DNA of 15,003 bases from Gammaproteobacteria bacterium (GTDB lineage: Bacteria > Pseudomonadota > Gammaproteobacteria > Competibacterales > Competibacteraceae), in NCBI GenBank assembly GCA_020047885.1, contig JAIFNF010000074.1, forward strand, positions 1 to 15,003, read 5' to 3'. Positions 8,983-15,003 of the stretch are shown here, one piece after another. Position numbers and translations under genes: made by a program. Position 1 is the stretch's first letter, and each line of letters starts with the position of its first letter. The notes under the pieces are model-generated. The model searched no databases and was not told where the DNA came from. It worked only from the letters and a program-made list of their open reading frames with translations.

Positions 8983-10188
8983 TTACAGCGCAGCACTCAA
9001 CAGCCCGCCCGCGATACCACTGCCCATCACAACCAGCCACGGCGGCAGCTTCCAGAACATCAGGGCGATCAGTGCAACCAGCGCCAAGCTAAAGTCCTGC
9101 GGCCCGTAAACGGCACTCGTCCATACGGGTTGATAAAGGGCGGCCAGGAGCAGGCCCACCACGGCCGCGTTGATGCCCGACAGCGCAGCTTGTGTGTGGG
9201 CGTTCCGGCGCAGGCGCTCCCAGAACGGCAGGACGCCCACCACCAGCAGGAAGGAGGGCGCAAAGATCGCCAACAGGCCGATCAGGCCACCCAGCCAACC
9301 GGAGGGCGCATCATTCATGGAAGCACCGAGAAATGCCGCGAAGGTGAACAGCGGGCCGGGGACGGCCTGCGCCGCACCATAGCCCGCCAAAAAAGCTTCA
9401 TTGCCAATCCAACCGGTAGGCACGACCTCGGTTTGCAGCAGTGGCAGCACGACATGCCCGCCACCAAAGACCAGTGACCCGGCACGGAAGAAAGCATCCA
9501 CCATCGCCACGGTTTGACTCGGCATTAGTTCGGCCAAGACCGGCAGACCCACCAGCAGAACAAAGAACAGCGTCAACCCGATCACGCCGGCTCGATGGCT
9601 CACCGTGATCGGCAGCGGATCCTGTACGGTGTCCTGTGCCGGTTTGAACAGCAGCAGACCCGCCATGCCAGCGGCAGCGATCATGCCGATCTGCCCGCCT
9701 GCGGACGGTGCCAGCAGGACAACGCAGGCAGTGATCGCCATGAGGGTGACCCGCAGAGCATTCGGGCACAGGTTGCGCGCCATGCCCCATACCGCTTGGG
9801 CGACGACCGCGACCGCCACCACCTTCAGACCGTGCAGCACTCCAGATGGTAGGGCATCTCCATAACGAGCAATGCCCAGTGCAAACAGCATCAGAGCCAT
9901 CGCCGAGGGCAGAGTAAAACCCGCCCAGGCGGCCAGTGCCCCAGCGTAGCCGGATCGAGACAGCCCGAGCGCGATCCCCACCTGGCTACTGGCCGGCCCC
10001 GGCAAGAATTGGCAAAGGGCGACCAAGTCGGCATAGCTGCGCTCTGTCAGCCACTGCCGCCGCATCACGAATTCAGCGCGGAAGTAGCCCAAATGGGCAA
10101 TCGGCCCACCGAAGGAAGTCAGGCCCAGCCGAAGAAAAATCAGGAAGACCACCCACGGGCGGCGGTCTGTTTCAGAAGTATCGGTCAT
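8983..10188 (-). CDS. chrA: Chromate transporter, ChrA (CHR) family
   Basis: A 401-aa multi-pass inner-membrane protein of the CHR family, the fused two-domain form; characterised members export chromate. The N-terminal half has FLRLGLTSFGGPIAHLGYF and QFLPGPASSQVGIALG. The C-terminal half repeats the pattern with SLVFGGGHVVLPLL and AQAVPGPLFTFAAFLG. About ten hydrophobic segments alternate through the protein. The start chosen is the ATG at 10188 (MTDTSETDRRPW); the open frame extends 16 codons further, but those codons are mobile-element DNA. The gene is convergent with apbE (18 nt apart). Its whole upstream region is the end of an IscB-type element, so its native promoter has apparently been replaced. 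Whether chromate is the real substrate here is not shown. Confidence 0.92.
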   Translation of the reverse strand: MTDTSETDRRPWVVFLIFLRLGLTSFGGPIAHLGYFRAEFVMRRQWLTERSYADLVALCQFLPGPASSQVGIALGLSRSGYAGALAAWAGFTLPSAMALMLFALGIARYGDALPSGVLHGLKVVAVAVVAQAVWGMARNLCPNALRVTLMAITACVVLLAPSAGGQIGMIAAAGMAGLLLFKPAQDTVQDPLPITVSHRAGVIGLTLFFVLLVGLPVLAELMPSQTVAMVDAFFRAGSLVFGGGHVVLPLLQTEVVPTGWIGNEAFLAGYGAAQAVPGPLFTFAAFLGASMNDAPSGWLGGLIGLLAIFAPSFLLVVGVLPFWERLRRNAHTQAALSGINAAVVGLLLAALYQPVWTSAVYGPQDFSLALVALIALMFWKLPPWLVVMGSGIAGGLLSAAL

Positions 10189-10308
10189 CAGATTTTCCGC
10201 GAGAGACCCCAGCCTTGCTTCGGCTGCGCTCAGCACGAGTCAGGCCAGGAAGGTAAAGCGAGCCGAATGAAGTTTGGCGACTTTTTCGGAGTTGGAGATG
10301 TTGCGCAT
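10185..10308 (-). mobile_element. 3' end remnant of an IscB/IS200-605-type element (copy B)
   Basis: Read on the minus strand, this matches the plus-strand sequence 12240-12335: bases 10185-10210 are a perfect 26-base inverted match to 12310-12335, and similarity continues to about 10306. The minus strand here encodes SEKVAKLHSARFTFLA and a stop at 10240-10242, homologous to the tail SEKDAELRSARSTSPA of copy A. Copy B has about 30 extra bases between the stop and the conserved GGGGTCTCTCGCGG end, including its own small stem (CAGCC/GGCTG). It ends at the chrA start codon. Confidence 0.6.
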
Positions 10309-10319
10309 CCTAGGCTGTG

Positions 10320-10594
10320 TTGACGTTTAGTTTTCTCTAATTATATGCAAAAAATGCAGGAATTTGAAGTTCAATATTGACGGCTTTTTTAAATTATTAT
10401 AGCATAATTTCTCTTGGCTTTCGCTTATTTTTTATGATTATAAGTTTTTTAATTTTTATATTTTATAGATACTATTTTTTATTATAAAAAATATAAAAAA
10501 TTGACTTGCTAAATCTAATTAATCGAGACTTTACTTGACAGAGAAAAAGATATTTATGATTTGTCGTTTATCACCGCTCGGGTGAAAAACGATC
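10320..10594. other. Extremely AT-rich gene-free stretch with palindromes
   Basis: No gene is visible in these 275 bases. It is far more AT-rich than anything else in the window. It contains AAATTAT-TATAGC-ATAATTT (10391-10410) and a perfect 19-base palindrome ATTTTTTAT-T-ATAAAAAAT (10474-10492), then further A and T runs. It could be the upstream end of the transposase element, foreign DNA of another origin, or a curved regulatory region. No inverted-repeat partner that would define an IS end was found by eye. Confidence 0.6.
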
Positions 10595-11835
10595 ATGACC
10601 ACGCCGAAGACCCTATCGGCCTTGCCGTGGCAACCTGAAGTAAATCAAAAATGGCTCAGAAAATGCGCGAAAGCCAAGATCCATACGATGAGTCACCGTT
10701 TATCAGGAATGGAAGCCTGGGTCAGCCAACATCAACACATATTGGAAAAACTGACGGGTTGGACTGTGACCCCGAAAGATGCGACGGATGATCGTTTAGG
10801 ATTATTGATCGAGGCCTTCGGCACCGACCTGGAGCGGTTGATTCAGTATCAAATGGAGCAAGGGGCGTCGATCGTACAAGCCTATGCGTTGCCAACGGCG
10901 TAGGACGTTTCGATCTCACCTCTTTTAATGTTTACCATGCCGTGAATGAGTCGGAGAAAGATGGCCTATTGGATTTTGGGCATAGCAAGGATCGACGCCC
11001 GGATTTATTGCAGTTTAAACAAAGCTTAGGGACTCTCGATCCCAGTGGAGTTCCCCTATTGACGATGACATTAAAAGGGAATACAGAGGATGACCCTTAT
11101 TATGTTCCCGCCTGGGAACAAATAGCGGCAACGCTGGGGAAGCGTGATTTTATTTTTGTCGGTGATTGTAAGATGGGTTGGTTAGAAACCCGTGCGAAAA
11201 TTGCGCAAGTGGGTGGGATTTATTGATGTCCTTTACCGATGACCGGTCATGTACCTGATCAGTTGGATGAGTGGATTCGTCAGTTACCGGTAGAGTTGGA
11301 AGACATCTATTTAGCCGGTCAAGAAGAAGGCGAATTACGGAAGATCGGTCAAGGCTTTGAAGTCAACAAAGTGATGACCTGCCAAGATGAACTCGGCGAA
11401 TTTGAGTGGAAGGAACGGTGGTTAGTCATTCATAGTGACCGTCATGCAAAAAAGCAACAAACGGGTTTTTTAAAGCGTTTAGAGCAGGCGGAAAAAGCCG
11501 TGAAATCCTCACTGCCGAAGGCGACGGAAAGTGTGACTCAATGGGAGACGCGACTAAATAAGATTCTTGAAGAACAAGGGGTTAGTGAGTTTCTGACGGT
11601 CCGGACGCAGGAAACCACGCGCACCAAGAAACACTATTTACGGCCAGGACAACCGACGGCTAATACGTTGTACCGCTGGGAAACCGAATCGGAACTTTCC
11701 TGCCGTATTGATCGACAAGCCGCGGTGATCGAAGCGCATCAACAACGGATGGGATGGCGGATTTATGTCACCAATGCCGACTCCAGTCAGATGACGCTTC
11801 AGCAAAGCGTCAAGCCGACATTCCGCACTAAATTT
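10595..11835 (+). pseudogene. Broken DDE transposase (IS4-superfamily, IS1634-like)
   Basis: Three open pieces together give one transposase. The first (10595 to about 10899) ends AYALPTA and then hits a stop. Restoring one lost base near 10899 lets it continue GVGRFDLTSFNVYHAVN, with the first catalytic Asp at 10912-10914. The second piece has FGHSKDRRPDLLQFKQSL, GNTEDDPYYVPAW and FVGDCKMGW (second Asp at 11164-11166), then a TGA at 11224-11226 in IY-stop-CPLPMTGHVPDQL, where Leu is expected. The third continues to RMGWRIYVTNADSSQMTLQQSV at about 11810. After that the family's Glu-containing C-terminal segment is missing and the frame runs on without similarity to 12054. The gene is dead: frameshift, nonsense codon and lost third catalytic residue. 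Confidence 0.8.
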
Positions 11836-11989
11836 TTCAAGAAGATAAGCGAAGATGATAAACATTCGCCGCAAATCGAAGAAGTTTTAGGCCTAAAAAA
11901 TAGACAAGTTATCGAGTTGAAAAAGTCATTATTTTTTATCCTCGACGATCGATGCTTTTCGCAACAAGATCAATGCACGTTCATGACAT

Positions 11990-12304
11990 TTGGTGTGCGG
12001 AATGTCGGCTTATGGATTCCCACGGGGTTATTTGACTCGACAGAAACGCATTAAAAGATTTCAGACTGGCGACCGGATTAAAGCCGAAGTCACGAAAGGA
12101 AAAAAAGTGGGTGCTTATATCGGACGGGTAGCGGTTCGTGCGTCGGGAAGTTTCAACATCCAAACGGCGCAAGGCGTAGTTCAAGGCATCAGTTGCCGAT
12201 ACTGCCAAATCCTTCAACGTGTCGATGGTTACGGTTATTCGCAACGCGAAACCTCCGAAAAAGACGCCGAACTGCGTTCGGCTCGCTCTACCTCCCCGGC
12301 CTGA
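11990..12304 (+). pseudogene. C-terminal remnant of an IscB-like RRXRR/HNH endonuclease
   Basis: About 105 codons resemble the C-terminus of IscB-type proteins, the RuvC/HNH nucleases of IS200/IS605-family elements that are ancestral to Cas9. Recognisable motifs are YGFPRGYLTRQKRIKRFQTGD, then VTKGKKVGAYIGRVAVRASGSFNI, VVQGISCRYCQILQRVDGYGY, with a short polar tail SEKDAELRSARSTSPA. The N-terminal RRXRR motif, the RuvC catalytic residues and the HNH domain are all absent; an in-frame TGA lies at 11984 and the upstream DNA is the truncated transposase region. The stop codon (12302-12304) is in the loop of the element-end hairpin. The IscB assignment rests on recalled family motifs, not a search. 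Confidence 0.62.
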
Positions 12305-12335
12305 AGGCCGGGGTCTCTCGCGGAAAATCTGATGA
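12294..12335 (+). mobile_element. Right-end hairpin and terminus of the IscB-type element (copy A)
   Basis: A perfect eight-base stem CCCCGGCC (12294-12301)/GGCCGGGG (12306-12313) with a TGAA loop is followed by the conserved TCTCTCGCGGAAAATCTGATGA. Subterminal hairpins next to the transposon end are typical of IS200/IS605-family right ends. Bases 12310-12335 are a perfect inverted match to 10185-10210. The exact cleavage point is uncertain; the shared sequence stops at 12335. Confidence 0.6.
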
Positions 12336-12360
12336 TGGATGAACTTGATGACATGCCTCC

Positions 12361-13323
12361 CTACCCCGCTACCCCAAACACCCGCGCCCGTTCCAGCACG
12401 CCGGTAGCCCAGCGGCGATGTGTGGCCGGTTCGCAAAACGTCTCATGCAGTTTGAACACGGCAGCCGCTTCCGGGGTCAACACCGCCGAAGCCAGCTCGT
12501 AATCCTCGCGGGAAACCTGATAAAGTGATTCGATAATCGGAATCTGAGCCGGGTGAATGGCGGTCTTGCCGACCAAGCCGTGCTGGAGATCCGCCTCCAC
12601 CTCGCGCACTAAGACTTCCGGCGTATCCAGCCGCTCAAACACCGGCGCGCTCAACCGATACCCGGCGGGATGAAAGACGCATACCAGATCAGTAATCACC
12701 GCCCGCAGCGGCGTGTCGTAAATCGTTGCGCCACGCGCCCGGCGTAAACCCAGCAGATTCAACAAATCATTACCGCCAATCCGCAAGCACAACACCCGCT
12801 CGCGTAATCCACTCTCCTCCAGCAGGTCGCGCAGGATTTCCATCTGGCGACGCTCAAGCGTCTCGTCCGTCTCCAGAATCGGCATCAGCCAATGACCGTG
12901 GCGATCATCCCAGACCCGCAGCCAGTCGCTCAACGTTCGCGGCCCGAACTTGGGCAGCACAAATCCCTGAATCCGCTCAATCCCGTCCATGCGCAGCAAG
13001 CGCCGCAACACTGCGGGCGTCCGGGGGCGAATGAATCGGAGTGGTGGTTCAGGCTCCAGTTCGGGTAACAACTTCGCCAACTGGTGCAGCGCCATCTCCA
13101 AATCCCGTTCATGCACGGCATCTTCCGTGCAGAAAATCAATGACCGGGCGGTAGAACGCTTTGGCCCATGGGCTAACGCCGCCAAATTAGGCCGACAGGC
13201 CGGCACGTACAGCGAAGCGCCCAGCATCGTCGCCGAAAGCGCTGACATCGCTTCGGTATGCACATGACTCAGCCCGCCGTGATGCAGATGCGGGGCGCGA
13301 AAATCAACCGGAACAACGCTCAT
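12361..13323 (-). CDS. HpcH/HpaI aldolase (CitE-like) of the Ter-associated operon
   Basis: A 320-aa divergent CitE-like TIM-barrel protein. Visible features: ASLYVPACRPNLAAL (36-50), the equivalent of the YMPGS start; SLIFCTEDAV (61-70), replacing LDLEDAV; GFVLPKFG (120-127); LMPILETDE (146-154) with the Mg2+-ligand Glu; LRIGGNDLL (180-188), replacing GTNDLA; and GLVGKTAIHPAQIPII near the C-terminus. Active-site positions are retained, so it is probably active on a different substrate from the 7007-7891 paralogue. Its ATG overlaps the StiP stop by 4 nt, with AAGGAG just upstream inside StiP. This enzyme, StiP and a HAD hydrolase form a known conserved set near Ter stress genes; the actual reaction is not established. 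Confidence 0.83.
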   Translation of the reverse strand: MSVVPVDFRAPHLHHGGLSHVHTEAMSALSATMLGASLYVPACRPNLAALAHGPKRSTARSLIFCTEDAVHERDLEMALHQLAKLLPELEPEPPLRFIRPRTPAVLRRLLRMDGIERIQGFVLPKFGPRTLSDWLRVWDDRHGHWLMPILETDETLERRQMEILRDLLEESGLRERVLCLRIGGNDLLNLLGLRRARGATIYDTPLRAVITDLVCVFHPAGYRLSAPVFERLDTPEVLVREVEADLQHGLVGKTAIHPAQIPIIESLYQVSREDYELASAVLTPEAAAVFKLHETFCEPATHRRWATGVLERARVFGVAG

Positions 13324-14405
13324 GACAACTCCTTAATCAGGGCGGCGGCTTGAATCGGCATGGTCGGATCGACCACCACCGGCACCTGCTTTTCCGCGAT
13401 CAGCCACTGTAAATGCGCGACATCGGGATGCGTGGGATCGCGTAGCAAAAGGAGTCCGGGGACGCGGCGCAATAATACCCGGGTCGCTTCGGCAACCCCC
13501 GGCTTGACGAAATTACGGTCGCTAATCCGGTAGCACTCATGGAGGCGATGTAGAAACGCCTGCATCACCGCCCGCCGTTCCTGCCGTTCGCCGCTATCGC
13601 AACGCACCGAACCCGGCTCGACCGTGGCGAAATGCGTACTCACCTGATCGAGGAACCAGTGCGAACGATCCTGGGGCACAAATTCCCGGTAAAACACGCA
13701 TCCGTGAAAATCCGCCGGGCCAATGGCGGCGTTGAGAATCGAGCGACTGGTCAACCCCGACACCGTGGCGTTGAGAATGCCGCTGGGAATCGCGTAATCG
13801 TCATAGGTCGCAGCGACCTCCGCCGTGCCACCAATGTCGGAAACAACGTGCAATGCCTCATCCAGTTGCTCCGGCTGATGCGCATTCCAGCGGTGCAGGG
13901 CGCGTTGCAATTCTTCCGTAATCACGCCCTTGGCCGTCCAGCCATCGACAAACGCCAGTCCGGCGGGATCACGCTGTTCATGGCGCAGGATGAACGTCAG
14001 CGCATTCTCGTCAATGCCCCGGTCACGGATGATCGAAATGGAGTAATGACGCACGTCCGGGCGTCCCAGCCAACGCAGGGCACGCGCCAGCAAGGCACCC
14101 ATCGGTGTCCCGGCGCGCGCCAGCGACACCACCGTGACTTGCTGGGGTCGGGTGGTCGCCAAGTACTGCGCTAACGCCATGATCTCCGCCGCCAGCCGCG
14201 CTGCATACCGCTCGGTCAGCGCCTCGAACAGTTCGAGGTAACGCGGTTCCGGTGCTCGTTCCGGGGTCAGCATTTCGCTGTAATGCCGCTGTCCGGATTG
14301 AATGAGCCGTTCCTTGGCCGCCACATCGACCATGTCCAACGACATCGGCTTGAGCAGAAAGAGAGCATCTTCAGGGGCATAACTGCCGGTAAAGGGGATC
14401 ACCAT
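13320..14405 (-). CDS. StiP-type phosphoribosyltransferase-PELOTA fusion protein
   Basis: A 361-aa protein of the family annotated as StiP (cysteine protease StiP in databases; comparative work reassigned it as a phosphoribosyltransferase-like domain joined to a PELOTA RNA-binding domain). GSYAPEDALFLLKP (7-20) is the family start. A PRTase-like core follows: QVTVVSLARAGTPMGALLARAL (89-110), HYSISIIRDRGID (120-132) and LAFVDGWTAKGVI (150-162), the probable phosphate-binding loop; then DIGGTAEVAATYDDYAIPSGILNATVSGLTSRSI. The C-terminal PELOTA domain, about 294-361, has RNFVKPGVAEATRVLLRR and a DP-rich strand. The ATG at 14405 was preferred over the GTG at 14414, which lies in repeat DNA. It overlaps the upstream HAD gene by 7 nt. 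Confidence 0.85.
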   Translation of the reverse strand: MVIPFTGSYAPEDALFLLKPMSLDMVDVAAKERLIQSGQRHYSEMLTPERAPEPRYLELFEALTERYAARLAAEIMALAQYLATTRPQQVTVVSLARAGTPMGALLARALRWLGRPDVRHYSISIIRDRGIDENALTFILRHEQRDPAGLAFVDGWTAKGVITEELQRALHRWNAHQPEQLDEALHVVSDIGGTAEVAATYDDYAIPSGILNATVSGLTSRSILNAAIGPADFHGCVFYREFVPQDRSHWFLDQVSTHFATVEPGSVRCDSGERQERRAVMQAFLHRLHECYRISDRNFVKPGVAEATRVLLRRVPGLLLLRDPTHPDVAHLQWLIAEKQVPVVVDPTMPIQAAALIKELS

Positions 14406-15003
14406 ACCCCCCACCCTAACCCTACCCCACCCAGTGGGGAGAGCGTTTTTTCCCAGGTTTCGACCTGAATCTGACTATTGCGGGGCGTCAGGGCGAAATC
14501 GCAGCTTCGCATGAACGGCAGATCCGTCAAACTATCGCCCGCGCCAATCGTTACCAGCGGCCCCTCCTGCTCCAGTTCAGCAATCACTCGTTGCACGGCG
14601 TCATGCTTCTGCGCCCCCCGGACGGTCAGCGCCAGATTGTTGCCATTGCAATGCAGCGCCAGTTCCGGCGGCAATCCGGTGCGTTCCAGATGCGTCCGCA
14701 ACCGGGTCAGCGCCGTCCCGTCATCATCGGCTTTGACTGAAATGTAGGTCAGCCACTCATCAACTGAATGATTGGCCACACGATAGCGACCCGCTGCGGC
14801 CTCGGCGCTCAATCGCGCAGAAAGCCCCCAGAGCAAGGGCTGCACCGCCACCAGCGCCGGGCGCATTTCGGTATACCACCAAGTCGGTAACGACCCGTCA
14901 GCCCGCCGAATCACCGCTCCATGGTGGGTAATCCGCCAGGAAGTGAAATCAATCGCCACCCGCGCCAGGGCATCGTCCGTGCGGCCGGTCACTGGAATCA
15001 CCA
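14399..15003 (-). CDS. HAD-superfamily hydrolase of the Ter-associated operon, 5' end outside the window
   Basis: Partial: about 201 codons are visible. Motif II (PVTGRT), the cap region, a lysine suited to motif III (AQKHDAV) and motif IV (GAGDSLTDLPFM) are present. Motif I (DxDxT) is not, and must lie beyond 15003, because the sequence opens on the strand before motif II; a GTG at 15001 is therefore unlikely to be the real start. ITHHGAVIRRADG is typical of this sub-family, which resembles sucrose-phosphate-phosphatase-like HADs. A small-molecule phosphatase is expected. The last 14 residues (LSPLGGVGLGWGVW) are encoded by a GC-rich palindromic repeat, so the native C-terminus has been altered. 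First visible gene of the minus-strand operon with StiP and the aldolase. Confidence 0.83.
   Translation of the reverse strand, partial: VIPVTGRTDDALARVAIDFTSWRITHHGAVIRRADGSLPTWWYTEMRPALVAVQPLLWGLSARLSAEAAAGRYRVANHSVDEWLTYISVKADDDGTALTRLRTHLERTGLPPELALHCNGNNLALTVRGAQKHDAVQRVIAELEQEGPLVTIGAGDSLTDLPFMRSCDFALTPRNSQIQVETWEKTLSPLGGVGLGWGVW
14406..14444. repeat. GC-rich palindromic repeat at the HAD/StiP junction
   Basis: A C-rich arm (ACCCTAACCCTACCCCACC) with a short loop and GTGGGGAGAG forms a hairpin like those at 2197-2228 and 7909-7940. It is read through as the C-terminus of the HAD protein and supplies the sequence just upstream of the StiP ATG. The CCCTAACCC...GGGGAG wording matches a repeat type common in gammaproteobacterial genomes. 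Confidence 0.5.

Noticed and set aside
8977..9477. Open frame of 166 codons on the plus strand opposite chrA
   Set aside because: Shadow of chrA: highly charged, low-complexity translation with no family motif.
10501..10530. TTGACT at 10501 as -35 of a transposase promoter
   Set aside because: No convincing -10 at 16-18 bases; in such AT-rich DNA a chance match is likely.
11811..12054. Continuation of the third transposase frame as a separate protein
   Set aside because: After MTLQQSV it has no similarity to the transposase family and overlaps the IscB-like frame; read as run-on across a junction.

Overview
The window looks like chromosome of a GC-rich gammaproteobacterium. PhoB, TrxB and PhoR keep proteobacterial signature motifs, and PhoB resembles the enteric protein almost throughout. 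A relative of the Competibacter/Thiothrix-type lineages is possible, but I cannot fix the genus from sequence alone. The core genes are GC-rich. Two stretches depart from this: an AT-richer block at about 3203-6200, and a mobile-element graveyard with an extremely AT-rich core at about 10185-12335.

Layout. (1) 46-2068, minus strand: phoB-phoR two-component pair for phosphate starvation, with a good Pho box and -10 at 2132-2165. (2) 2246-3202, plus: trxB, thioredoxin reductase. (3) 3203-6226: an apparent island at the 3' end of trxB. It carries a membrane-anchored or secreted TPR protein, a small secreted or membrane Ala/Gly-rich protein, and a bacterial pentameric ligand-gated ion channel (Cys-loop receptor homologue). 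The last codons of trxB occur again beyond the island (3169-3192 versus 6197-6219), as expected of attachment-site repeats. (4) 6273-6791, minus: universal stress protein. (5) 7007-8964, plus: CitE-type CoA-ester lyase overlapping by 1 nt a lipoprotein ApbE flavin transferase. (6) 8983-10188, minus: ChrA-type chromate transporter, convergent with apbE. (7) 10185-12335: decayed mobile DNA. A DDE transposase pseudogene (frameshift, nonsense codon, lost C-terminus) lies between two inverted copies of the 3' end of an IscB-like (RRXRR/HNH, IS200/IS605-associated) element. One copy abuts the chrA start codon. The other retains the last ~100 codons of iscB. (8) 12361-15003, minus: three overlapping genes of the Ter-associated biosynthetic operon, in transcription order a HAD hydrolase (cut by the window edge), a StiP-type phosphoribosyltransferase-PELOTA fusion and a second CitE-like aldolase. 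These enzymes have been predicted by comparative genomics to make a nucleoside-like metabolite linked to Ter stress systems.

GC-rich palindromic repeats of one general type (C-rich arm, short loop, G-rich arm) recur upstream of trxB, after the island, inside the apbE start region and at the HAD/StiP junction. The last two lie in coding sequence.

The most notable items are the channel-bearing island with duplicated trxB ends, the inverted IscB-element ends, and the Ter-type metabolite operon. No tRNA, rRNA or CRISPR array was seen.
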